DNA of 7,909 nt, from assembly GCA_030431945.1 (NCBI GenBank), contig JAUIIF010000192.1, positions 1-7,909 of the forward strand, written 5' to 3'. This DNA comes from Bacteroidia bacterium. Lineage in GTDB: Bacteria > Bacteroidota > Bacteroidia > Chitinophagales > Saprospiraceae. Below are positions 1-5,815 of the stretch, piece by piece. Each line of letters starts with the position of its first letter. Position 1 is the first letter of the stretch. The translations under genes were made by a program, and so were the position numbers. The notes below the pieces were generated by a model. That model made no database searches. It was given only the letters and a program-made list of their open reading frames with translations, and was not told where the DNA came from.

Positions 1-231
1 GATTTCTCCATTGCTGCAGGTACGGTATTGCCCGTTCATGAGCACCCGCACGAGCAAACATCGACCGTACTCGAAGGCCGTTTTCGCTTTCAGATCAACG
101 GTGAAGAACGTATCCTGCACGCTGGCGAAGTAGCCGTAATCCCGGGCAATACACCCCACTGCGGGGAGGCACTTACGGATTGCCGGATTCTTGATGTCTT
201 CGTACCGGCACGCGAAGACTACAAAGTTTAA
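1..231 (+). CDS. Cupin-domain protein, 3' part (5' end outside window)
   Basis: The reading frame is open from base 1 to the TAA at 229-231 and gives 76 residues; the start lies upstream of the window. A TTG at 28 could be read as a start but would cut through the first cupin motif, so it is very unlikely. Visible cupin motif 1 has a Gly at residue 7, then HEHPHEQ at 13-19 and VLEG at 23-26, supplying metal-ligand His residues (13, 15 and/or 17) and a Gln/Glu. Motif 2 is G42-x5-P48 followed by NTPH, with His53 as the probable last metal ligand. Single-domain cupins are usually about 100-115 residues, so roughly a quarter to a third is missing. Such proteins are small beta-barrel metal-binding proteins whose substrates cannot be told from sequence; enzyme, sugar-binding and regulatory roles are all possible. 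The stop is one base from the next start, so the two genes are probably co-transcribed and translationally coupled. Confidence 0.88.
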   Translation, partial: DFSIAAGTVLPVHEHPHEQTSTVLEGRFRFQINGEERILHAGEVAVIPGNTPHCGEALTDCRILDVFVPAREDYKV

Positions 232-232
232 A

Positions 233-736
233 ATGGACCTCTTTACCCTGGGCCAGGTTCCGGAAACGTGGGGAGAGATTACCGCACCCGCCGGGGTGCA
301 AATAAGACCCTACCAAACCTCGGTACCACTCTTTAACGTCGATGCCGTTCTGATTTTTGCGGGCGCGGACGCAGGTGCCAGGGAGTTGTTCCTCCGGAGT
401 GGCCGGCCGGTCATCGATTTTACCCGGGAGGACTTTGATCCGCAGCTGTTCGGGACGGTGTACCTGCCCCGGCTGGAAGCAAAGGCGCGCACCAATTACC
501 GGCCCATTGATTGCAATTTCTACGATAATTTTGAAGCAGCCATTGTCACCAGGCGAGTCGTACAGCTGATCGTCCTGGACCCCTTCGGAGCCGAGGTGGA
601 ACTGACCACCAGGCTGAAGGATTTAACAACCCGGCTGACGGAAGAATTTGTTCAGCTGGAGTCCGGTGCCTGGCTGCGCCTGGATCGTATTGTGCGCGTC
701 GACGGCGTACCGGCGGGGGAGAGTTGCCGGTTTTGA
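233..736 (+). CDS. ROF-like (Rho-binding antiterminator-like) domain protein with unassigned N-terminal half
   Basis: The protein has 167 residues. I chose the ATG at 233, one base after the cupin stop, over in-frame TTG/ATG codons at 191/194 because those would overlap the cupin by about 40 bases. Residues about 88-160 resemble the ROF/Rho-binding antiterminator family as seen in Bacteroidota: a Y-x-PIDC-x-FYD opening (PIDC at 91-94), then FEAAIVTRR, a strand-rich core, and LRLDRIVRVDG at 148-158, equivalent to the family's usual I/LRLDKI-x-S-x-(D/N)G ending. Family members bind transcription terminator Rho or simply adopt a small Sm-like barrel; most are about 80 residues and single-domain. 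Residues 1-87 form an extra alpha/beta-looking segment (NVDAVLIFAG at 35-44, then GRPVIDF at 57-63) that I do not recognise. There is no signal peptide, so it is probably cytoplasmic. No clear Shine-Dalgarno precedes the start, consistent with coupling to the cupin. The ROF-like assignment rests on remembered motifs and is moderate; a role in antitermination is not shown. Confidence 0.72.
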   Translation: MDLFTLGQVPETWGEITAPAGVQIRPYQTSVPLFNVDAVLIFAGADAGARELFLRSGRPVIDFTREDFDPQLFGTVYLPRLEAKARTNYRPIDCNFYDNFEAAIVTRRVVQLIVLDPFGAEVELTTRLKDLTTRLTEEFVQLESGAWLRLDRIVRVDGVPAGESCRF

Positions 737-751
737 CCACCTGCTTAAGTT

Positions 752-784
752 GGCCTGGCCTCAAGGGGCCTGCCTGGTGTTTTT
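752..784 (+). terminator. Probable intrinsic terminator of the cupin/ROF-like unit
   Basis: Sixteen bases after the stop at 736 there is a GC-rich stem. GGC (752-754) pairs with GCC (772-774), and GGCC (757-760) pairs with GGCC (767-770), with a small internal loop and the hexaloop TCAAGG. It is followed by TGGTG and five Ts (780-784). The position and T-tract fit a Rho-independent terminator, but the T-run is short and separated from the stem by five bases, so this is a moderate call. Confidence 0.45.
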
Positions 785-864
785 CCGGCATTTTGCCGGG
801 CAGTTATCCCTGCTGTTCCCTTCTGTTACTGCACCCGCGTTCGCGCAAAAAATGTCAACTTCTC

Positions 865-888
865 CCCTGCAGCCTTCTATTTGCAGGG
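865..888. promoter_or_regulatory. Perfect 7-bp inverted repeat upstream of the SusC gene
   Basis: CCCTGCA (865-871) and TGCAGGG (882-888) are exact reverse complements separated by 10 bases. The element ends 98 bases before the SusC start codon. It could be an operator for a dimeric regulator or an RNA hairpin in the 5' leader. It is not followed by Ts on the plus strand, so it is not a standard terminator in the direction of the operon. The repeat is a direct observation; regulatory function is inference. Confidence 0.3.
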
Positions 889-973
889 ATAAAAACGGAA
901 TTCAAACCTTAAAAGATGAAAATTAGACCTCAGTTGTAAGGCAAGGCGGGTTCTTTGCCAATATTAATTCACT

Positions 974-979
974 AGAAGG
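974..979 (+). promoter_or_regulatory. Shine-Dalgarno-like AGAAGG supporting the GTG start at 987
   Basis: AGAAGG lies seven bases before the GTG at 987. It helps fix the start of the SusC-like gene, where no ATG is available ahead of the signal peptide and the frame is closed by TAG at 924-926. Strong Shine-Dalgarno sites are uncommon in Bacteroidota, and the other starts in this locus do not show one. Confidence 0.45.
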
Positions 980-986
980 TCGAAAC

Positions 987-3662
987 GTGCAGCTAAAATA
1001 CATTTTCATTGCCTTAGCCCTGGCTTTTTGCCAATTGGCAGGCGCGCAACATAACGTAACGGGAACGGTAAAGGATGATACCGGAGGCCCGCTTCCCGGC
1101 GCAACCATAAAAATCAAGGGCGGTACTTCCGGCACGGTATCAGATAATGATGGAACCTTTAGCCTTACGGCGCCGGAAAAGAGCAGTGTTTTGCTCGTGT
1201 CCTTCCTGGGCTTCGAAGCCCGGGAGATTCCCCTGCGGGGACGTACCGAGGTAGAGGTTGTCCTGGGGGACAACCCTGAATTACTCGAGGAAGTCGTCGT
1301 CGTAGGATACGGCACGGTACGCAAAAGTGACCTTACCGGATCGGTCTCTACGGTCGAGGTGGAAGATCGGGTTGCCAGGCAGTCCAGTACGGTAGACCAG
1401 TTGCTCCAGGGGCGTGCTGCCGGCGTACAGGTGACGCAAAACGGCGGAACACCCGGTGGAGGCATCAGTGTCCGCATCAGGGGAACCAACAGCCTGCGGG
1501 GCAATAATGAGCCACTATACGTCATCGATGGGGTGATCATTTCCTCCGCGGGGGAAGACGTGGCTCCGGCGGGTGGCGTAGGCAACTCCGGCCAGGAAGC
1601 ACAGAACGGGCTCAACGGGATCAATCCCCGCGATATTGAGAATATTGAAATCCTGAAGGATGCTTCGGCCACGGCCATTTATGGTTCCAGAGGGGCCAAT
1701 GGTGTTGTCTTGATCACCACCAAAAAAGGAGAAGGTGGAAAGGCAAAGATTAATGCTTTTGTGACGACGGGTTTTCGGGACGTAACCAAAAAGTACGATG
1801 TACTGGATGGGGTAGACTATGCACGTTACCGGAATGAAGCCGCCCTGGCGGTAGGGAATAACGTTGATTACCAAATAGTTGGTGATCAGGTGTTTGCCAT
1901 CAACAATGATGGCGGTCGTCGTTCAGTATCAGCACGGCCCGCTGATCTGCGTAACTGGCAGGATGAAGTTTACCAGACGGGTACCAATCTTAACTTTGGC
2001 GGGTCCGTTTCCGGCGGGAATGATCAGGGGAATTATTACCTGTCTGCCGGGTACAACGACCAGCACGGAATCGTGAACAACTCCCGTTTTCAGAGCGGTG
2101 ACATGCGGCTTAACCTCAACCAGAAGTTAAATGATAACCTGCAGGCAGAGGCACGTTTCAGTGCATTCTATGCCGGTTCCGATTTCGCGGAAGCTGGAGA
2201 CCTGGTGGGGGGCAACTCCAGCTTTATTCGCAACCTACTCAACTTTAATCCCGTCGTTACTAATGAAGTTGACGATGACGTCGAGGACCTGGGGAACTCC
2301 AATCCTTACGCCTGGGTGAATGACTTTGCGGACATTTCCAAGGAGGCCCGCTACATTGGCTCCCTGGCATTTACCTACCAATTGCCGCTTAAAGGACTGA
2401 GTTTTCAGACCAAGGCCGGGGGAAATATTCGCAATAAGGACCGCCGGCGGTTTTACGGACTGACCACTTTCCAGGGGGCGAATGCCAACGGTGCGTTGCA
2501 GATGTCTACCCTGGAAATTAAGGCGTACCAAATCAATAATGTGTTGCGCTTCAACCGTGGATTTAAAGGTCGGCACCGCATTAATGCCATTGCCGGGGTA
2601 ACGTACGATGTCCGGAATTCAGAAGGAACCATTTATGCCGTCGAAGATTTTGTCACTACGCAGTTGACTACCCAACAACCATTTTTGGGCCAGGTAATTA
2701 CGACGCCGCTTTCCATTCAGAGAGCCGACCAGCAAATATTCTCCGTGCTGGGCCGCATCAACTACACGTTTAACGATAAATACACCCTGACGGCGAGTGT
2801 CCGCCGGGATGGTGTCTCCAAATTCGCGCCCAATCAACGGTACGGTACTTTCCCATCCTTTGCCGCTGCCTGGCGGGCCGTGGACGAAGCATTCATCAGT
2901 AACCTGGAGGTATTCTCAGAATTGAAATTCCGCGCTGGCTGGGGCCAGATCGGTAACCACGGAATCGGTGCCTACGGAACTCTCTCGAACTACGGCTCAA
3001 ATCCCAATATACTTTATGGCACGCCTACTAACGGGACCAGCGTACCGGTGGTTCTGAACAACATCGCTAACCCGGAACTTACCTGGGAAACTACCGAGCA
3101 GACAAACTTTGGTGTCGATTTCGGATTCTTCAAAAACCGATTCTCCGGGTCCGTTGATTACTACGATAAAACGACAAAGGACCTTTTACAGAATATTCCC
3201 ATCCCGGAGTCTTCCGGATTCAGTAACCTGCTCATCAACCGGGGGACCATCAACAATCGGGGCGTAGAACTTACGCTGCAAGCGGTCCTGGTGGACAGTA
3301 AGAAGGTTGACTTCAGCATCGGTGGAAACATTGCCTTTAACAAGACCCGCATCGAGAACCTGGGAATACCGCTGGACCTCATCCTTGTCGACGATACCTA
3401 TGAGCAGCGGTCTTACTACCTCGGAGACAATATCAGCCGGGGCAGCATCTTCAAACATCCGGCCAATATTTTCATTGAGGGTGAGGAGAGTGGCCTTTTT
3501 TATGGCTTCGAAAGTGCTGGGATTTACCAAGCGGGTGATGACCTGATTGGAAATGCCCAGGTTGGTGATCTTCGCATCGTTGATCAGAACGGAGATGGAA
3601 TAATTGATAACCAGGACCGAAAGGTAATTGGAAACCCTAATCCCGATTTGTGTACGGCATGA
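987..3662 (+). CDS. SusC/RagA-family TonB-dependent outer-membrane transporter, N-terminal 891 codons before a frameshift
   Basis: SusC-type proteins are outer-membrane beta-barrels that import oligosaccharides using TonB-ExbBD energy, with a SusD lipoprotein as lid. The GTG start gives a signal peptide at 1-20 (hydrophobic core, AGA before Q21). Residues about 22-95 are the carboxypeptidase-regulatory-like N-terminal domain (VTGTVKDDTGGPLPGATIKI onward). EEVVVVGYGT at 101-110 is the typical SusC segment before the plug, and the plug covers about 115-247, with VRIRGTNSL (162-170), LYVIDGV (177-183) and ILKDASATAIYGSRGANGVV (222-241). The remainder is barrel sequence, with an Asp-rich D-x-N-x-DG loop at 866-871. 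The frame then runs past GNPNPD (882-887) into LCTA and a TGA at 3660-3662. The rest of the protein is found in another frame from 3650, so this product would lack the last barrel strands. A corrected gene would span 987-4135 (1049 residues, normal for the family). The SusD-like gene follows the corrected stop after nine bases. Confidence 0.93.
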   Translation: MQLKYIFIALALAFCQLAGAQHNVTGTVKDDTGGPLPGATIKIKGGTSGTVSDNDGTFSLTAPEKSSVLLVSFLGFEAREIPLRGRTEVEVVLGDNPELLEEVVVVGYGTVRKSDLTGSVSTVEVEDRVARQSSTVDQLLQGRAAGVQVTQNGGTPGGGISVRIRGTNSLRGNNEPLYVIDGVIISSAGEDVAPAGGVGNSGQEAQNGLNGINPRDIENIEILKDASATAIYGSRGANGVVLITTKKGEGGKAKINAFVTTGFRDVTKKYDVLDGVDYARYRNEAALAVGNNVDYQIVGDQVFAINNDGGRRSVSARPADLRNWQDEVYQTGTNLNFGGSVSGGNDQGNYYLSAGYNDQHGIVNNSRFQSGDMRLNLNQKLNDNLQAEARFSAFYAGSDFAEAGDLVGGNSSFIRNLLNFNPVVTNEVDDDVEDLGNSNPYAWVNDFADISKEARYIGSLAFTYQLPLKGLSFQTKAGGNIRNKDRRRFYGLTTFQGANANGALQMSTLEIKAYQINNVLRFNRGFKGRHRINAIAGVTYDVRNSEGTIYAVEDFVTTQLTTQQPFLGQVITTPLSIQRADQQIFSVLGRINYTFNDKYTLTASVRRDGVSKFAPNQRYGTFPSFAAAWRAVDEAFISNLEVFSELKFRAGWGQIGNHGIGAYGTLSNYGSNPNILYGTPTNGTSVPVVLNNIANPELTWETTEQTNFGVDFGFFKNRFSGSVDYYDKTTKDLLQNIPIPESSGFSNLLINRGTINNRGVELTLQAVLVDSKKVDFSIGGNIAFNKTRIENLGIPLDLILVDDTYEQRSYYLGDNISRGSIFKHPANIFIEGEESGLFYGFESAGIYQAGDDLIGNAQVGDLRIVDQNGDGIIDNQDRKVIGNPNPDLCTA
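3645..3653 (+). other. Frameshift site in the SusC-like gene (missing base in a T-run)
   Basis: The conserved motif continues in SusC proteins as GNPNPDF-x-YG. Here GAT (3645-3647) is followed by TTG TGT ACG in the first frame, whereas YGMNL is read from TAC at 3653 in the other frame. Adding one T to the T-run 3647-3649 gives GAT TTT GTG TAC (Asp-Phe-Val-Tyr), which restores the family motif exactly. No good -1 slippery heptamer is present: a -1 slip on GAT-TTG would place Asp tRNA on CGA. Programmed frameshifting is therefore unlikely. The causes that remain are a sequencing or assembly indel, or a real mutation. Confidence 0.85.
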
Positions 3663-4135
3663 ACCTGTCCTTGCAGGTGGGGAGCCTTTCTCTGAGTGCC
3701 CTGTTTAGTGGTGTTTATGGCAACGATGTCATCAATGGTAATCTGCTCCAGATCGGGAATGCCGAAGGGACGCAGCGGAATATTTTATCTGCCGCCTACC
3801 ACAATGCCTGGCGGCCGGAGGCCCCGGGTAATGAATTCGCTCGGATTGGGTACACCGAAGAGGCCGCCATTGCCATTTCCGACCGCTACGTGGAAGACGG
3901 CAGCTTTCTGCGCCTGGCCAACTTAACCATTGGTTATGATCTACCCCTCGAGAAGGGCGTTTTCAGGGGCGTGAACGTCTACGTTTCCGGTCAGAATTTA
4001 CTGACTTGGACGGCCTACAGTGGGTATGATCCGGAAATCACCAGCTTTCAGTACACGGGCCTGATCAACGGAGTAGACTGGAATACTTCCCCGAACGCCC
4101 GTAATCTTCTTTTAGGACTAAACTTTAACTTCTAA
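3650..4135 (+). pseudogene. C-terminal part of the same SusC-like transporter, in a different frame
   Basis: This frame encodes the last 161 residues of the transporter: YGMNLSLQVGSLSLSALFSG follows on from the GNPNPD motif of the first part, then typical SusC C-terminal features appear, including DRYVEDGSFLRLANLTIGYD (residues 79-98 of the fragment) and VYVSGQNLLTW (110-120). It ends LLLGLNFNF, with the terminal Phe expected of an outer-membrane barrel recognised by the BAM machinery. It has no signal peptide, no domain that could stand alone and no ribosome binding site of its own; the GTG at 3650 and ATG at 3659 are internal codons, not starts. I read it as the detached 3' portion of one gene, 987-4135, not as a separate gene. 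If the break is a sequencing error, both parts form a single intact coding sequence. Confidence 0.9.
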
Positions 4136-4144
4136 TCAGCGATC

Positions 4145-5668
4145 ATGAAATTCACAAAATTAATATTCCTGTTAAGTCTTGGTCTGCTGGCTCAAACCTG
4201 TAACCTTGATGAAGACCCACCCTTTCTCGACGATACCATCTACAGTACACCACAAAGTGCGATGGCGGCTCTGAGGGGAATTTACCAGAGCCTGACAACC
4301 TATGGTGCCCAAGAGCAACGATTTTTTGTCATTAACGGATTCTCAGGGCATTTCAATACCCGTAAGAACGGAGGGAACGTAAGCAACGTTAACAATGCTA
4401 ATCTTTTTTCCTTATGTCCGATTCAGGACCGGGATGCGGAGAGCACCTGGGGAGGATTGTACCAGGTTGTCGCCCGGGCCAATGCTGCTATTGCCGGCAC
4501 CGAAGTAGTGGATAACCCGGTTACGAATGACGAGCGGTTGTTCAACGATATTGCCGGGCACGCCCACTTCATGCGAGCCTACGCTTACTTTTCCCTGGTC
4601 CGCCTCTGGGGGGATATTCCTCTGTGGTTGCAACTTCCGGCCACGGGCCAAACAGACAAGGCCAAATCACCCGCCCGGGAGGTTTACGCACAGATTATTC
4701 AAGATGCCGGGCGTGCCGCAGAGCTCATGAACAGTTCCGCCGGAAGCGGATTCCCCCGGGCTGAAGCAGCCAGTATGCTACTGGCTAAGGTGTACATGAC
4801 GATGGCTACGGCCCCGGTCGACCTGCGCGTGACCCCACTCGCTGATGAAGCCTATTGGCAATTAGCGTACGACGAAGCAAAGAAAGTTTACGGCGAGTAC
4901 CAGTTGGTTCAGGATTATGGGAGCCTCTTTACGGTAGCAGGCGAAAATTCCACCGAATCCATCTTTGAACTGCAAATTAGTCAGGATGCCGCAAATTCTC
5001 AGATGGGCAGAAACTATACCCCCGCAAAGTACAAACCCGCCCAGCACTTTGGTTGGTTTTCCGTACACGCGGGCTTCTACGACCAGCACGCTGCAACTTA
5101 TCCTGGCGACCCCCGCCTGGAAGCGACGTATCTCTACGAATACGACCGGGTAGATAACGGGGCAACGGTGCGCGTATACCCGGCCAACGAAAACCGGAGC
5201 TCCTACGGAAATGCACACCCTTTCTTTTTCAAATTTGCGGAAAAAGACCGGACGAGCACCAACCAGTATGGAAGTCAGAATATCGTCGTTTACCGGTACG
5301 CAGAATTGTTGCTGATGCTGGCAGAAATCAGTAATGAACTCCAGAACGGAGAACAACTGGGGTATGTAACTGAGGTGCTTGATCGCAGCGGTTTGCAACC
5401 ACAGGCATCGTTACTGGGAGACCAGGCTGCCTTCCGGGATGCCATCATGGACGAGTACCGTTTTGAGCTCTTGGGCGAGGGGGAAGATGCTCACCGTAAT
5501 CGTCGGCGGGGCTTTCAGTTTTTCCTCGATGACGTTATCCTGCCGCACAATAACCACCCGCTCTTTGACCCCAACGTCGATCTGAAGTTGAGCACCGATC
5601 CTGAAAAGGTGATGCTACTTCCCATTCCCCAGTCGGAAATCAATACTAACCAACTTATTAACGGGTAA
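4145..5668 (+). CDS. RagB/SusD-family nutrient-uptake outer-membrane lipoprotein
   Basis: The protein has 507 residues, normal for the SusD family. Its role is to bind glycan at the cell surface and cap the SusC channel. The ATG at 4145 starts a lipoprotein signal with LAQTC and acylated Cys19; the following NLDED is acidic, as in surface-export signals described for Bacteroidota lipoproteins. Family landmarks in order are: WGGLYQVVARANAAI (99-113), HFMRAYAYFSLVRLWGDIPL (about 141-160), RAEAASMLLAKVYM (205-218), VVYRYAELLLMLAEISNE (about 381-398), and a DEYRFELLGEGED stretch (about 431-443) followed by HRNRRRGFQFFL in place of the more usual RW-x-DL-x-R. The end, LPIPQSEINTNQLING, matches the conserved SusD C-terminus. 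TPR-like helices are expected but not individually resolved here. It sits nine bases after the SusC stop with no Shine-Dalgarno, so co-translation or co-transcription with SusC is likely. The sugar it binds cannot be read from sequence. Confidence 0.95.
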   Translation: MKFTKLIFLLSLGLLAQTCNLDEDPPFLDDTIYSTPQSAMAALRGIYQSLTTYGAQEQRFFVINGFSGHFNTRKNGGNVSNVNNANLFSLCPIQDRDAESTWGGLYQVVARANAAIAGTEVVDNPVTNDERLFNDIAGHAHFMRAYAYFSLVRLWGDIPLWLQLPATGQTDKAKSPAREVYAQIIQDAGRAAELMNSSAGSGFPRAEAASMLLAKVYMTMATAPVDLRVTPLADEAYWQLAYDEAKKVYGEYQLVQDYGSLFTVAGENSTESIFELQISQDAANSQMGRNYTPAKYKPAQHFGWFSVHAGFYDQHAATYPGDPRLEATYLYEYDRVDNGATVRVYPANENRSSYGNAHPFFFKFAEKDRTSTNQYGSQNIVVYRYAELLLMLAEISNELQNGEQLGYVTEVLDRSGLQPQASLLGDQAAFRDAIMDEYRFELLGEGEDAHRNRRRGFQFFLDDVILPHNNHPLFDPNVDLKLSTDPEKVMLLPIPQSEINTNQLING

Positions 5669-5671
5669 CCT

Positions 5672-5690
5672 CCGGAACTACTCCTTCCGG
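5672..5690 (+). promoter_or_regulatory. Small hairpin just after the SusD gene
   Basis: CCGGAA (5672-5677) and TTCCGG (5685-5690) are perfect complements around a 7-base loop, starting four bases after the SusD stop. The next bases are CAAAAAGG, so there is no T-tract and it is not a standard terminator. It might stabilise the SusC/SusD message against 3' decay or lower read-through into the downstream gene. The stem is seen directly; any role is inference, and 6-bp stems also occur by chance. Confidence 0.25.
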
Positions 5691-5815
5691 CAAAAAGGTA
5701 AGCCTGAAAGTAACCGGCTGAATAAATTCTACTCTCCCTGCTCAACGGGCGAATTGCGGTATCCCTTCAGCGCTATTCCTGATGGGTGAGCAGCACCCGC
5801 TACATAAAAATTATC

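Larger units (their letters stand above)
785..986. other. Intergenic leader before the SusC gene, with inverted repeats and no convincing gene
   Basis: This stretch, part of the 250-bp gap 737-986, shows no credible coding sequence. The frames crossing it are short and unlike any known protein; a seven-codon frame at 916-939 is too short to support. It holds a perfect hairpin CCGGCA-TTT-TGCCGG (785-799) with no T-tract after it and a perfect 7-bp inverted repeat at 865-888, listed separately. TCTATTTG (876-883) differs at one base from the Bacteroidota -7 consensus TAnnTTTG, but no TTG-type -33 element stands about 20 bases upstream, so I do not call a promoter. The promoter of the polysaccharide locus most likely lies somewhere in this segment. 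Confidence 0.5.

Noticed and set aside
191..232. Upstream TTG/ATG starts for the ROF-like gene
   Set aside because: They would add residues from sequence that encodes the cupin in another frame. The ATG one base after the cupin stop is the better start.
876..883. TCTATTTG as a Bacteroidota -7 promoter element
   Set aside because: It differs from TAnnTTTG at one base, but no TTG-type -33 element lies about 20 bases upstream, so the evidence is too weak for a promoter call.
648..926. 92-codon plus-strand frame running from the ROF-like gene into the intergenic gap
   Set aside because: It overlaps the real gene in another frame, shows no family resemblance and passes through the terminator hairpin.
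916..939. Seven-codon frame (MKIRPQL) in the SusC leader as a possible leader peptide
   Set aside because: It is too short to support, has no run of regulatory codons and no clear terminator/antiterminator pair linked to it.
923..1678. Long open frame on the minus strand opposite the start of the SusC gene (251 codons)
   Set aside because: It lies antisense to the signal peptide and plug region of a clear SusC protein, has low-complexity Ser/Pro/Thr-rich content and matches no family I know. It is a frame shadow.
3645..3653. Programmed -1 ribosomal frameshift in the SusC gene
   Set aside because: The local sequence is not a slippery heptamer (Asp tRNA would re-pair on CGA), and SusC genes are not known to use frameshifting. 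A missing T explains the break more simply.
4862..5398. 178-codon open frame on the minus strand within the SusD gene
   Set aside because: It is fully inside a well-supported SusD coding sequence and its translation shows no recognisable domain or start context.
5786..5815. GTG at 5786 as start of the binding lipoprotein
   Set aside because: It would place ten extra residues before an otherwise standard lipoprotein signal that begins well at the ATG at 5816.
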